Source: Trogon surrucura (lineage: Eukaryota > Chordata > Aves > Trogoniformes > Trogonidae). From it: DNA of 64,000 bases. Shown piece by piece: positions 28,250 through 40,530 of the stretch. The stretch is taken from the NCBI GenBank assembly GCA_020746105.1, contig CM036628.1, forward strand, positions 21,595,191-21,659,190, written 5' to 3'. Each line of letters starts with the position of its first letter. The stretch's first letter is position 1. Under the pieces are notes generated by a model that was not told the origin of the DNA, searched no databases, and worked only from the letters and a program-made list of their open reading frames with translations. The position numbers and the translations under genes are program-made.

Positions 28250-29330
28250 GGCAGAAGGGCACGGTGCCGGGATGCCTCGCCGGACGCGCCCGCCCGACTC
28301 GAAGCGGCGCCGGGCAGCCCAAAAGCAAACAGGTGCCGGCAGAGCTGGCCTGCAGCGCCCAGCGAGGCCCCGAGGGCCCGAGCCCAGAGCAGCCGGGCCC
28401 TTCTCCCTCCTCTCAGCAAACACCGGGTCCCGCTGCGGCACCGCCAGCGGCACCCAACGCCTCTCCATTGCCCCTTCGCACCTCCCTTCCTCCTCCACTC
28501 CCCACTCGTTCCTCATCGACTTCCCCCCCTGCCCGGGCTGCTTCCTCACGGCTCCACACCCGCGGCTTGTCTCTGAGATCCGCCGTGGGGGCAGAGCTCT
28601 GAGCTCGGCTCCTTCGCTCCCAGCCCCGGCCGCACCATTTGCCATTTCGGGTCGAGCGGATCCCGCGGCAAAGCTGCATAAAAAGCATCCTCCGGGCGCG
28701 GCTCGGGCCAGTCAGCCCCGGCAGCCCCAGGACACCCGCGGTGCCGCCGCCGCCCTTTACCGCCGGAGGTTCGCGGTGCGAACGGGCGGCGGCGGCGGCG
28801 GGAGAGCGCGCGGCGCCCCCGTGTGCCGCCCCGCGGGAGCGCGGCCGGGCCCGCCGGGAGCGGGGAGCGGGCCGGGCCCTCCGGACACCCCGCGGCCACC
28901 GCGCCGGGACGCGGGAGGAACGAGCTGCGAGAGGCGGCGCTGCCGCGCGGCTCGGAGCGCTGGTAACGCGGGGAGGCCGGCGTGCGGGGCGCGGCAGGGC
29001 GGGACGCCCACCCTGGCGTCAAATGAGCCCCCGGCTCCTGCCGTGGGGGCTGCTGCCCCTGCGGGGCCACCCCCTCCGTGCCCGCCCGGCCCCGCTCCGT
29101 GCGCCGGGAGCCAGGCGGGAGGGCGGCGGGGCAGGCGGCTCTGTCGGGCGTCCGCCCGGTGGAAGGAGGGCGGTGTGTGTCCCCGCTCGGGCTCGGTGCT
29201 GTCGGAAGATCGCAAACTCGCAGGCCGTGGGTGCGGCGGGGCTGCTTCTATCCCCGCACGGCCCCTTTGCCTCCAGTTTCTCGCAGCCGGCGCTGTCGCT
29301 GGGCTGGAAGAGTGCCCCGCTCTGCCACCA
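28250..29330. other. CpG island without a recognisable coding exon
   Basis: Dense CpG across about 1.1 kb, including (CGG)n at 28784-28802 and long GCC/CGG tracts, clearly apart from the AT-balanced flanks. A CATAAAA element (28677-28683) lies upstream of CpG-rich DNA on the + strand, and a CCAAT lies near 29327. Long open frames (up to 382 codons) are rich in Pro, Arg, Ala and Gly and match no family I know. Most likely the promoter of a non-coding or alternative 5' exon, possibly of EDA2R 16 kb downstream, or of a divergent transcript. Confidence 0.75.
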
Positions 29331-32300
29331 ATTAGCACACCCTCCTTCTTCCAAGCTCCTCAGGCAGTCTCACATTCTCCCATCAGTTCCTCCCTGCACA
29401 GATGTCTTTCTTCTTTCTAGAACAAAAAGATGCCGCACAAAGAGGCCAAGATGCCTTTTTCGTGATGCAGGCTTCTGGCTGGTGTTTGCGCACGGCTCCC
29501 TGGGTCTGAGCTCTCCCTCGGTGGTCATCAAGAACTCGCACCGTCTTCTGGCTTTGCTTTGGTTTCCTTTCTTTGGTTTCCTTCCCAAAGGTGTAGGATT
29601 CCTGCCCAAGCCACGGATCTGTCACATTTGCTGATGAGTCTCACATTTCAGTCTCTTTCTTCTAGAGTGGCTCTGGGTGTCCTGCCACGCCGCTGGAGAG
29701 ACAAAACCGAGTGTCCCTTAGGTGCACCTAAGCACACCACCGGCGCGTCTCAGCAGGAATCTTCCAGTTCTTCAAAACCCCCGCTCTTACCGTAAGCAGG
29801 ATTTCATTGGTGACTTGCAGAATTCAGCACAATGCGTGACTCAGGAAGGAGCGGCATAAAGCTTCTCACCTTTTTCCTTTCTCCACCTCCTGCAGACCTT
29901 AACCTCCTCCAGATCAGTCGGAGGGGGTCACTGCAGAACAGCAGGCAGCGCTCACTCTCACTCAACACAAGCCTGGCAATGATTTCTGCTTTTCCAGCCC
30001 TGCTCCCTGCTCTGGAGTGGAGCAGTCAAGCCTGGGCACTAATCCGTAGAGCATTTATATGCAGCAGGGCCTGCCTAGCGGCACGGTTATTTGTTTCGTC
30101 TGGTATATGAGATCGATAGGAGTGCTTCAGCTGTAAAAAAAACAATTTTATGTTCCATCTCCTCGATTGCCTTGTCATATCCTGGAATTTGCTTAGAAAT
30201 TTGCTTTATTTTGTTTTAAACTCTGATTTAAATCAGGATATCTCTTATCTATGACTGGTGTGCATGTTCCCACATATACTTAAGCTACAGAGCATGATAA
30301 GGTTCCATTCTTGCGATATAACTTTACTGTTTCTCCAGTCCTGTGACAGTGCGCTGGGTGTCTTCCGTTGAACAGTAAATCCTCCTTCACAGGTGGAAGT
30401 CACAGTTTAAGTCTGCCTCTGTATGGAAAAAGAGCTGTTGTACCAAAAGGTGGTAATGATGGTTAACAAACCTGCCTGGGGTGTTGGGAACCAAAGTTTG
30501 TGGTAAAGCTGGTGGGAGAGGTGGCTACCTCTCACTCTGGTAAACGGAAGACATCGCTGCGCACCTTTCGCTGCAACAGAGCTGCAATGGAACTGGTTGT
30601 GCGAGATGAAATGCTGCTTTGCAAGTCCTGAACCAGAAATAGCTGGTGAAACACGATGTTTTCCTAGGGAGCTGGCTACCCACGCTCATGCAGCATTGCA
30701 GCTTTGTCTGCCTTTGTGTTTGAGGCAGAAGGCGACTGGAAACTCACTGGAAGTTTGATGCAAGGAGGGAACAAAACCAGTCGATCCAGGCACAGAACTG
30801 GCTAGAAAAGCATGCTTGGAAACTAATAGCGTGGAACATTCTAGCTCTTGCTGACCTTCACCGTGTTTACAGAAACAGAACTTTAGACACCTGTAAGTAG
30901 AAAGGAATGAACTGGAGAAGGATCTGACTCACATAGCCATTCTGATCTCTTCACAGAAAGAATTCAATAGGCCTTCAAGTACCAACCGTGTGGACCGAGA
31001 GGCGACATCCCTCAGGTACTGCCACCTGATTTCTTCACGGGGCTCGTGGCCCATCCCTCATCATCTCCCACCAGCACCCTGACACCCTCTGTCGCAGAGC
31101 CCCCCTCCGCTGTGCAACCCACTCCTGCTGCTCCATCCCCGGGACTCCCTGCCGAGAACCCCTCCCTGGCAGCAGCAGACGGCAGCAGGACAGATCGCTC
31201 GTGCAGCGGCTTTTCCTTCCATGAAAGCATGTCTTTGGATCTCTCTCATCCGTCACCACCACCGCAGATTGCGCAAAACTTGGTGTGACTTGGCCTCTGT
31301 GAGACCCTTTGCTGTGGAGCCCCGCCTGAGCGAAGCCAGCGGCGGGTCCAAGAGGTGAAGGGGAGGCTGCGAGCAATGGGCTGCAGGGACAGAAGGGCAG
31401 TGCAATGAAATCAGCCTCACCCACTCAGGAAAGCAGCTTAAAAAGAGACATTGGTGACAGGCAGTCGCTGCTGATATGTTCTTCCAGGGAAGTTAAACGC
31501 TAATGCTGTTATGCAGTCTACACGAATCATAGGTGAGGTGCTAAAATACCAGGAGACAGTGCTTCAAAATACCTCATTATTCATATTTCTGAAAAGAGCA
31601 CTGTGTAGGAAATAAACCCACAAAACTTTTTCTAGACTTCCAGACCACTTCTTGGTTATCCTGTGCAACTGGGAGGGCTTCGCTTTGAAATTCTGCATTC
31701 AAAACAACAGAACAATGAGAATGTAGTCACCAGGCACCAGGAGCTGAACATTGCACAATTAATGATGAAATGCTGGATGGTGGCAACATGGAGTGAGTGA
31801 AAATCCAACTGAAATCCGTGTTTCATGCAGTCATCGCTATGTGCTCTCCCTGCTTCTTGAAGAAGCTCTTTCTGCAAAACATTTAACCAACTCCTTTCTC
31901 TGTACAAAACAATTTGTGATATTGGGTAATACAGTTTTTATTACCATCTTGTATGGGTTTGGTTTTTTTCCCCTTTAAATGTTTATTTCATACTAAGTTC
32001 ATAGCTGTGACTGCAGCTTTTCCTCTACCTATATAATATCAAGAAAATGGAACTAAAATCTGTGGAATGGTAATGTTGATCTTTTTTTTTAATCTGAGGT
32101 AGGAATATTTACATTAAGGCTAGTCAGAGCAGGTTTAGAAATCAATGGCTGAATCAGTGTTAATCCATGCATAGCAGGGAGAAACACGGGTACAATATTT
32201 TTTGTTTGTGCAGTATTAGTGAGCAGAGGGAAATGAGCATATAATTGTTATGCTCTACGCCTGCAAGAGCAATTCCCATGATTACTGATTATTAATAGAA

Positions 32301-35300
32301 ATATCTTAAATATTGAAATAACTGTTCTTATTTCAAGGTGTTATTGTCACTCACAAGCAGCAGTTAGACAATTGCCTTTGACAGGATGAGATTCAGCTGT
32401 AAGACTGCATTATTTCTGTATTCAAGACTAATTGGTTTCTGGAGAGAGAAGGGGCACGGAAAAGTGATGCAAACCTAACCTCAGTCGTACACACGTCCCC
32501 AGCCAAGAAGCCGAGAAATAGTAACATTCACAATAATTAATTTCCTGTTTATCATGACAAAAAAAATTACCTCAGCAAGGTGAAGGTTACTTATTTTTTT
32601 CTGAGGTATCTAAATGATGTAAACAAGCTTCAGCTCATTATCCAGCTCTTCAGTGCCCTCACATAGGGCTTAAACCCTCATCCACTCCACGTCCCAGCTC
32701 CCCAGGCAGCCGTGCGGGGCGGCAGACAGACCTGGAGGCTGCAGAGGAGCCAAAGCTGTGAGAGGGATCTCTCTTTTCCTCTCTGGGCTTTGCAGCATGC
32801 CCAGGCAGGCTCTTTGGAGGCAAATGCATGAGATAGGTGTGGGAAATCCCCCCCCCACCTGCATTTTTTAATGCTTTTTCTTCCTTCTGAACTGCTTGGA
32901 TTAACCCTGATGGTAGGTGGCAGTTGTCCTTAAGAACCAGAACTTTTCTCAGCAAGACTTTCTGGGCAAGTAACTTCTCTGCCCTGGTGGTGTTTCGTGA
33001 AACCAGGCGGAGGGAGTCTTGCTCAGGGTGGAGGGGAGGGTGGTGAGGAGGGAGCCTGCAGTCTCATGGGCACACCAGCACCACGCAGGGTGCCCATTTC
33101 CCCTTTCGCTGCTCAAAATCTGCTCAGTGCTGATTTTTAGACCAAGTTGTTGGTGTTTTTGTGAGCAGTGGAAGCTCTGGGTGCTCAGTGCCTCTGAACG
33201 GCCAGGGCTGAAATCTTGGCTCCCTGGGAACCGCTGGGTCGAAGGTAAAATTACAACTTCAGTCTTTTTGATCAGTGAAACAGTCAGGCTGGCATGAGCC
33301 CTGGCACAGGGCGTGAAGCGGCGTCCCGCGCTCCGGCTGTCCTTAGCTCCGAGTGCAGCATTCTCCGAACACCTACGAGTTGCTCTCTGGCTTTGATCGT
33401 CCCTGCTGAACAAGGCAATTACCTGGTGCTGCTCTGCTCAACTTCTTGGAACCCCTGATACCTGGTGCTCTGGGAAAGGACCAGCGGTGTTGACACTCAG
33501 GGTCTGGTCACCAGAAAATACATTTTGCAGGACAATTTCCCAAGTGTCTGGGCTCTTACTGGGCTCAGTAAAGATACTTCAGTGTGCTGGTGGAAAAGCA
33601 CTAGGGGCACTTCCTCTCATACTGGGCCTTTGACCTGCTTTGCTCTGGAATATTTTCACTGCTGAACAGCAAACAGTAAGGCTTGCAGGATGCTATGCTG
33701 CCTGGCAAGAATGTCTTACAAGGACAGACACGCACGCTGAAAAAATACCGGAATGGTTTTGTAACTGGGGCCTGATTTGCTGTATGTGTGTTTGACTGGG
33801 TCAGCTGCCAGGGTACATGTGATGGGCTTTGGCTGCGGCTGGTCATAAATAATGGCAGTCACGTGCCTGGTCTGCTGCAGGAATACCCCCAGTGATTTTG
33901 GAAGCGCATTCACAATAATTAACACATTTGAACCAGTGCTGTTTGTGAAAGGCTTCCTGCTGCGTGGCCCTTTTGTTCACAACAGACAGCTCTGTAGCAG
34001 TCCCGGCCTCCTCAGTGAGTCGTTCCTTCGCTGAGACAGTTACTGGGACATTGTGGGACCCTATGCACAGGAAAAAAACCTCTTCTTGCCACACTGGCAC
34101 AACACTGCTCTCAACACTCTTCCTGACCCTCGTGTGGTGGCAGCACGTGCCCCGAAGCGTGCTGGCCGGGAGCTCTGTGTCACTTTTTACCACGCTGGTG
34201 CCAATGCAGAAGTGAGTGTCAAGAGGCGGTGGGTTCTGGGACTTGGAGTGGCAGCAAGTATCTCCACTTGCTGCAGTTTTTGTCTTGTGGTTTTCTACCA
34301 TTCCCGTGTGTTACTGTCTGTATCAGTGGCTGCTGTAAGAACAGTGGGTGTAGGTGTCAGTTCATCCTGTGATGGGATGAGCGAAAAACTGCTGCTTGTA
34401 CCTTCACTGGGCATCCCGTGTGACATGTGCTTCTGCTGGGCTCATTTCCATGAGGTGGTCCTGTTGTTCTCTTCAGAAGCAGTAAACTTCTGAAGCCTAC
34501 ATTCTTAAGCTGCTTTAATTTCTCAAGTTTCTATGTGTATGCCCAACATCATTAATTCACTGGGGCTGAGAAGGCGTGGTGAGAGCTATCGATGGATGGC
34601 CTTCCCAAAGGTTGTTGTCTGAAGATGGTTGTGGGCATCTCCCGGTGATTTTGGTGTGACACGCTGTGTCTGGGAGGTTTTGTGAAAATAATTTCCTGCT
34701 GTGTTTTACCACTTCTTGCTTCCAGATGGGTCACAGACGCACCAAACAGGCTTCCTTGCGACGTTTTGGCACTTGTGTTTCTCATTTGAGCGAGACATAC
34801 TGGGAAAAACAGCATTTAACTGTTACAGCCTGGCAGAGTTCCAGTTCAGCTTGACTTGAGGTGAAAAGTAAAGCAGAAGGCTAAGGAAGAGATTTTGGTT
34901 TTTTATTGGTGACGCAAGTTAAAAGATTCAGCAAGAAGTACAAGCTGAAGAACCAAACTGGCAGAGAAGACGTATGTCTCTGTTCTTAAAGGACCTGGTG
35001 CCACATAAAAGGCCTGTGTCTGAAGCAGGTGGCATTGGTCTGATTCAGAGCTTGGCGAGGTTCAAACTCACTTGTGCTTTGAGATTTCAGCCCGTAAAGA
35101 GCCGCTGCTCTCCTGGAATATTCTGTTACATTGGCTTGGGCTGTCTCCTGATGTCGTTATCGTTCTGTTATCGATGGTGTTATCAGACCATCTTCATGCT
35201 TCTGAGCTCCCCTTTGTTGTTCTCCGGGTCGCGCGGAGATCCCTCTGCTGTGGTCTCCTCAGACAAGCTCCGCTGAAGCCTGAATTTGGTCGCTTCCGTG

Positions 35301-38300
35301 AGATTTCGCAGGTGCAGCCAGTCGTGGAGTTCAGGCACGGTTTCATTCTCTGAGCTGGTAAAAAGAATGTTTCTGGTGAGCCTCGAGAGCTATTGCTGTG
35401 AGACTCTTCCTGTTTTCGAGAGCTGAGAACCACAGTCGGCCACCTCACACACTTCTGTGCTGTTGCTTGTACGTGAAATGCAAAAAGAAGAGAAATGGTA
35501 ATGCTCAGAATAATTCCTGCAGCCCTACAGAAATTTCTGCAGTATGTTTTGCTGAGTTTTCTTTGAAAATATTTTCTTTCAGAATTCATCCTTGCATTTG
35601 TTGTTTTACTGATTTGCAATCAGAAAATTTATTACTGTAAACATAGGAGTCGTTATTTGGGGGGTTTGAAAGACAAAATACCTCATGAGAGTTGGGATTC
35701 AAGAACATTTCTGAAAATATAGGGTGAGCAGCTCTGTGAATGGTCGGTGGTGTGTTGATGGTGTGCCCTAATTCTCCAAAAATAATTGCTTTATTCCTCA
35801 TCTGGTTAGCAAGCTGCTCTGGTGCAGTTTCCCTGCGTAGAAAATAGCTGCAGGTCTCAGGAATGCTGAGGGGGTTCCGCTGGGAGGAAAACTGTGCCCA
35901 GAATCACAAAAGGGAGGAGACAATGTCCACAGAAATAGCCACGTGGTGCAGCACAGTCCAAAGCACGAGTGCTTTGGAGATCCCCCTTTCCACAAGCCAA
36001 AAGTTGCAGCAAGAAGTATTTCGTAGCCAGCTTTGTTTCCTCACAAACTCTTGCTCTCCTCTCCATTTCTTAGGGGAGCCTGTTCTGAGCCTGCTGCAGA
36101 ACAGGTCTGGTTTTCGGCAGCTGACACGGAGAAGGTGCTTGCGCTGCCTCTTTTCTCCGGCTGTGGTGAGCCGCTCCCTCCTCTCGCTTTGGTTTCCTTC
36201 TTGTCACACAGAGCTGAAGCCCAGACTGACAGCTGCCGGTGTGTGTCCCCTGAGCTCCCTGGGAATCCTGCTTTGCTTTGGGTGGCAGGGTGGGCAGCCG
36301 AGACCCAGAAAGGCTTCTCACTAGACAAGAGCGCCGATCAGGGGTCTGTGCGCAGGGGGCACGCGTTTGTCCAGGAGGCACGTCCCTCACCCCAGCAGGC
36401 GTCCCACGGGCACTCCCTGTCTTGACTCACTGCCGGAGGTGAAGCCGAGCTGGAAAGCCTTGGGCCTAAGCCGCGCAGAGCAAGGGACGGTCCCAGGTGC
36501 CGGAGCCCCGCTGGCCCCTCGCCGGGCTCCCGGGCAGAGAGAGTACAACCAAGCTCTCCCCGGGCCAGAACAGAGTCACGCATCAGGAGGGAAACGCTGT
36601 GTTTGTCACCTTCTTCTAGCTCCACCGTGGAGCCAAGAGTGCTGCGTGTGAGCGAGCAGCTACAAAAGAAAAATTTAATAAAGAGCTGAAGTCATAAATC
36701 TGTGGCAGTTTGTTTTCACTGTGGCTTTATTTGGTATTTACTTCAAAAAGACCAGCAGCGTAAAGAACAAAGCCGGCTGGAGGGAGCGAAGGGATGGATT
36801 CATCTATTGCTTTCTCTTGCGCCAGCGAGGCCCTGCGTGGTGCGAGTAGCTACGAGGGGTCATCTACCTCCACGCTGCCAGAGACAAGCCGGTCACGAGG
36901 GTCTCGGGTCAGTCTCCCCCGTGTGTCTGATTACGATGCACGGTCAGGGCTCAGGTTTTAGTGGAAAACAGGAATGAGTAATGCCTGCAGCCCCTGTACA
37001 CCGCCGAGTCCCTTGTAGAGAGGATGCTCTCTCATGGATTTGAAAGTAAGTTTGAAAAATCAATTCCGAGAAGGTAATCAGTTGCAGAGAATGAGGCTGT
37101 GGGTGCAACGAGAGCAAAAGTTTGCCTAAAAGATCCTCATAAATTAAAAAGTCGCACTGCTTTAAGCTGATTTCATGCGGTAAGTGCCCTTTCGAAACAG
37201 TTCTCTGCAATATTCATTTGTCAAAAGCTGAAATGTTATTTAGCTGTACAACAATAATGCTGTAGCTGTGTAACAGCCATAGTTACTTCCAGGTGGTTAA
37301 GAATAGTCAATTTGCATTAATGCCTGAAAACGTACTTTAGGCAGCAGGTTGCTACTGCCGTCACTGAGTCTGCTTAGTTATTTATTCTGGACTGCCAGCT
37401 TTGGCACCTGATGTATAGACACCTTTCAGGTTGACTTCTGTTCAGCTGCAAATGGACTGCGTGCTGTTCAAATCTGCAGAACTGGATGGACTTGGAGGCA
37501 ACGAGTGAACTCCTTCCTTGCAGAAAGCTTAAGCTCCTGTCCACACCGCGAGCAGATCCATGTGAAAAGCAGTGTTGATTTTGCAGCTGCAGTCTAGCAG
37601 TGCCACTCATACAGGCAAGAAGAATGAACGGTAAACAAGCAGGGCTAGGCTGCAGCGTACCTGAAGAAGAAATCTCTTCTTTCCCACTCCTCGGCTCGGT
37701 CAGGGTCCCCGGGGGTGCATTGCTCTCTCCCTCCGCAGCGCAAAAACTGGAAGTTGTCAAATGTGCTCTGGGTTTCCAGTTCAGAACGAATAAAAGCAGG
37801 TGCTTCCTTACACGACAGGTAGTTGAGCCATGTAACTCCTCACCAAAAGGTTCTGTGGGTGCTACATTTGTCTAAGGGTTTGGGAGCAGTCTGGAGAGTT
37901 CCAGGAGGAGAAGTCCATCAAGGTTTGGTAAGTAAGTGTCTGGCTGTTGGAATCAGAGTATGGGGCTGGAGGGGCCTTTGGTGTGGCCCTGGAGGCTCGT
38001 TCTCCTCTGGCAATTCCCTTTCTGGAGGTTTCACTCCACTAAATGGAGTCCTCGCCTTTACCTGCAAAGCTTCTCATGGCTCCGCACATCTGCAGACGGT
38101 CCTTTCTGCCAGGTTCGTGGCCCCTGGTGCTTGTGCCAGTGCTCTCGGCCTCACCCCACCGCTTGCCACATCCACATCGGCAGCTCCAGGCAATCCAGCT
38201 CCAGCACCAGCTCGGGCTCCCCATGCTCTTTGCCGTTTTCATTCTGCAGTCGGAGCCTGAGCTGAGAGATCTTCAGGGCGGGCTCTGTCCTTGGGGTTTG

Positions 38301-40470
38301 GAAGAACACCTCTCCTTCTGGGTGCTGTGCAAAAGGCCGATCACACAGGATGCCCCTCACTGGGGGCTCAGGGAGCAGCGTGGGCGTTGGTGCCGCTGGT
38401 GGCAGAGGCGGTGCCGCCAGGCTGGGCTGGGTGCGAGAGGTGCCAGGCCAGGGCTGGCCCTGGTTCGAGGCAGCAGAAGCAGGGAACAAAGAGCCCTGTC
38501 TGACGGGCCGGGGGCGCTGCACGAGGGAGGCGGTGGTAGGAACGCACCAGGTCCATTCCAAGAGCAGGAGCGGCAGTTTGTAGCTTTTGTCGGGGACTTG
38601 ATTCTTCCTGCAAAGCTGAGCTGGGGTGAGGAGTACCTCTGCAGTGTCTTCTTCCAGAAGGGAAGGGGACAGGAGCACTGGGCCCCGTCTGAACACTGGA
38701 TCGTGCCCCCTCCATCCCACAGCTCCCGGGGCTGTGGTAAGGGCTGGCTCAGCGCTGCTCCAGCCATTCTGCCATCCTTCCTCTTTCTGGGAGTGACGCC
38801 AGCTTGCCCTTAGCTAAGGTGGTGAGTCAGTAAAGAACAAAAAATACAATATCCAAATTCTTTTTTTCTCTCTCTTTTTCTTTTTTTAATAACTAGGCAG
38901 CAACCATCGATGAGTTTTAAGCACATAATTCCTACTTTTCTCAAATACACAATTATTAGAAATACGTAACAGCATGCTTGCTTGTTCCCTGGCAGCATCT
39001 GTGAGCTGCCAGAAAGGTTGTCGGTAATTTTCTACCAGCCCTGCCAAAGGAAAGCTCCTGAAATACACCCTAATGTCCTCTCAGTGCTGCAGGGGAAAGA
39101 TGTGTGCCATCAATTGCTATCTGTTCTGGTTTTGCTTTTAATCATACTGAAAGAGCAGGCTGCCGAAAATGGAAGCCATGAAAAGCACCAGGGATTATGC
39201 AGAACTGTTTTCACTCTGCAAGTAAAACTGCCTCTTTCTTGCTAAATGCCCAAGACTCTAGTTCCCGTCAGATTTTCCTTAAAGTGTTGGAAGGGCGTGT
39301 AACTGAGGAATGAAGAGCAGTGGGTGTGTTTCCTCATGTGTGGAGTGAACAACCAGCCTTCTGCTGGCTGGTGAACCTCCTTCATGGCCAGGATCTTCCT
39401 TCCTGAGGTTTTTTCCTCGCCGCACGAGTCTGTTGGGGAAGAAGACAGCTGGAACACGTTAACCATCTGACAGACAGCTTTCCGGAACTATTTTCTTCCA
39501 CAAAGGACAGCAAAGCATGCGGCCAGTCGTTCCCACCCATCTGTTGGCCATCGCTTTCCCCTCTGGAATGAGGGGGCACTGTTGCTCTCACAGCCCCCAT
39601 TTCTCTGGGAGTCTTCCTTCTGGATTCTGACCTGGAGTGACCAGAGAAGCACCTTCCATCTTAAAAAAACAAACACCAAACCCACAGAAACAAGAAGGCT
39701 GGTGTCTGATCCACTGCTACCTTTAGAGGCACCTGTCTTCTCGTTGCATCTTGTTTCCATGAAGAAATGATCTAGTACAGTGAATCTCATGCCTTTTTAG
39801 ACAATGAAGAAGTATCAGTCCTCTGGGATTATGGACCATCAGCTGCCCCCTTGACCCCCTTTGTCAAACGCTGAATGGAAAAGACCATGAGCATGGTCTG
39901 TTTCTGTTTGGTTTCCATTCCTTTGTTTAGGCAGGCAGTAATGGTTCTGACTAGTTAAGAGCATCCTGGTGAGGACCCACCAGCACGCTCAGGGAACACA
40001 GCAGCAGATGTGGTTTCCCTGTGTGGTGTCTTTGCAGTGGGAGCTGGAACAAGCCCTTATTTATCACAGTTCGGAGGGAAATGTCAGCTCTTAGTAGAGG
40101 GCTCGCATCAGGGCTCCAAACTTAACTGCAGCGAGGGTACGAGCTTAATGCTCCTATTCCCCGCGGCAGGATCCCCAGGCAGCCGGCCGGGGTCATTACA
40201 GCTCTTCCTCCTCCCGGCTGGGAATGTGGAACAGCTAAAATCGTTCCTTGTCCTTTTTCTCTCAAATTAGTTTCTTTTTGTTTTCTTCCCTGCTGCCAAA
40301 GAGCTCCAGGCGCCTCTGCAGCTCTGCCGGTGCTCTGCAAAACAAGATTGACCCAGAGGAGGGCTGGGAAGCCTGTGGGCAGCTTGTCCTGCAGCAGAGG
40401 CATCGACAGAGGGTGAGACTCCTGACGGACAACCTCCTCCTTGCTCTTCCAGCCCGGCTGCTGCAGGGGG

Positions 40471-40530
40471 CACCGAGCACCCGCTGTGTCACCGAGCACC
40501 CGCTGTGTCACCAAGCACTCGCTGCTGTGT
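40471..40530. repeat. 19-bp minisatellite, about 3 copies
   Basis: CACCGAGCACCCGCTGTGT occurs twice exactly (40471-40489 and 40490-40508), followed by a third diverged unit with a 3-base insertion (40509-40530). Confidence 0.85.

Noticed and set aside
28677-28683. CATAAAA as a proven TATA box
   Set aside because: The motif is a weak variant and no clear initiator or donor follows. Kept only as context for the CpG island.
28272-29420. 382-codon + strand open frame
   Set aside because: It lies in the CpG island, has Pro/Arg/Ala/Gly-rich composition like its neighbouring frames, and matches no known family. Stop codons are rare in such DNA.
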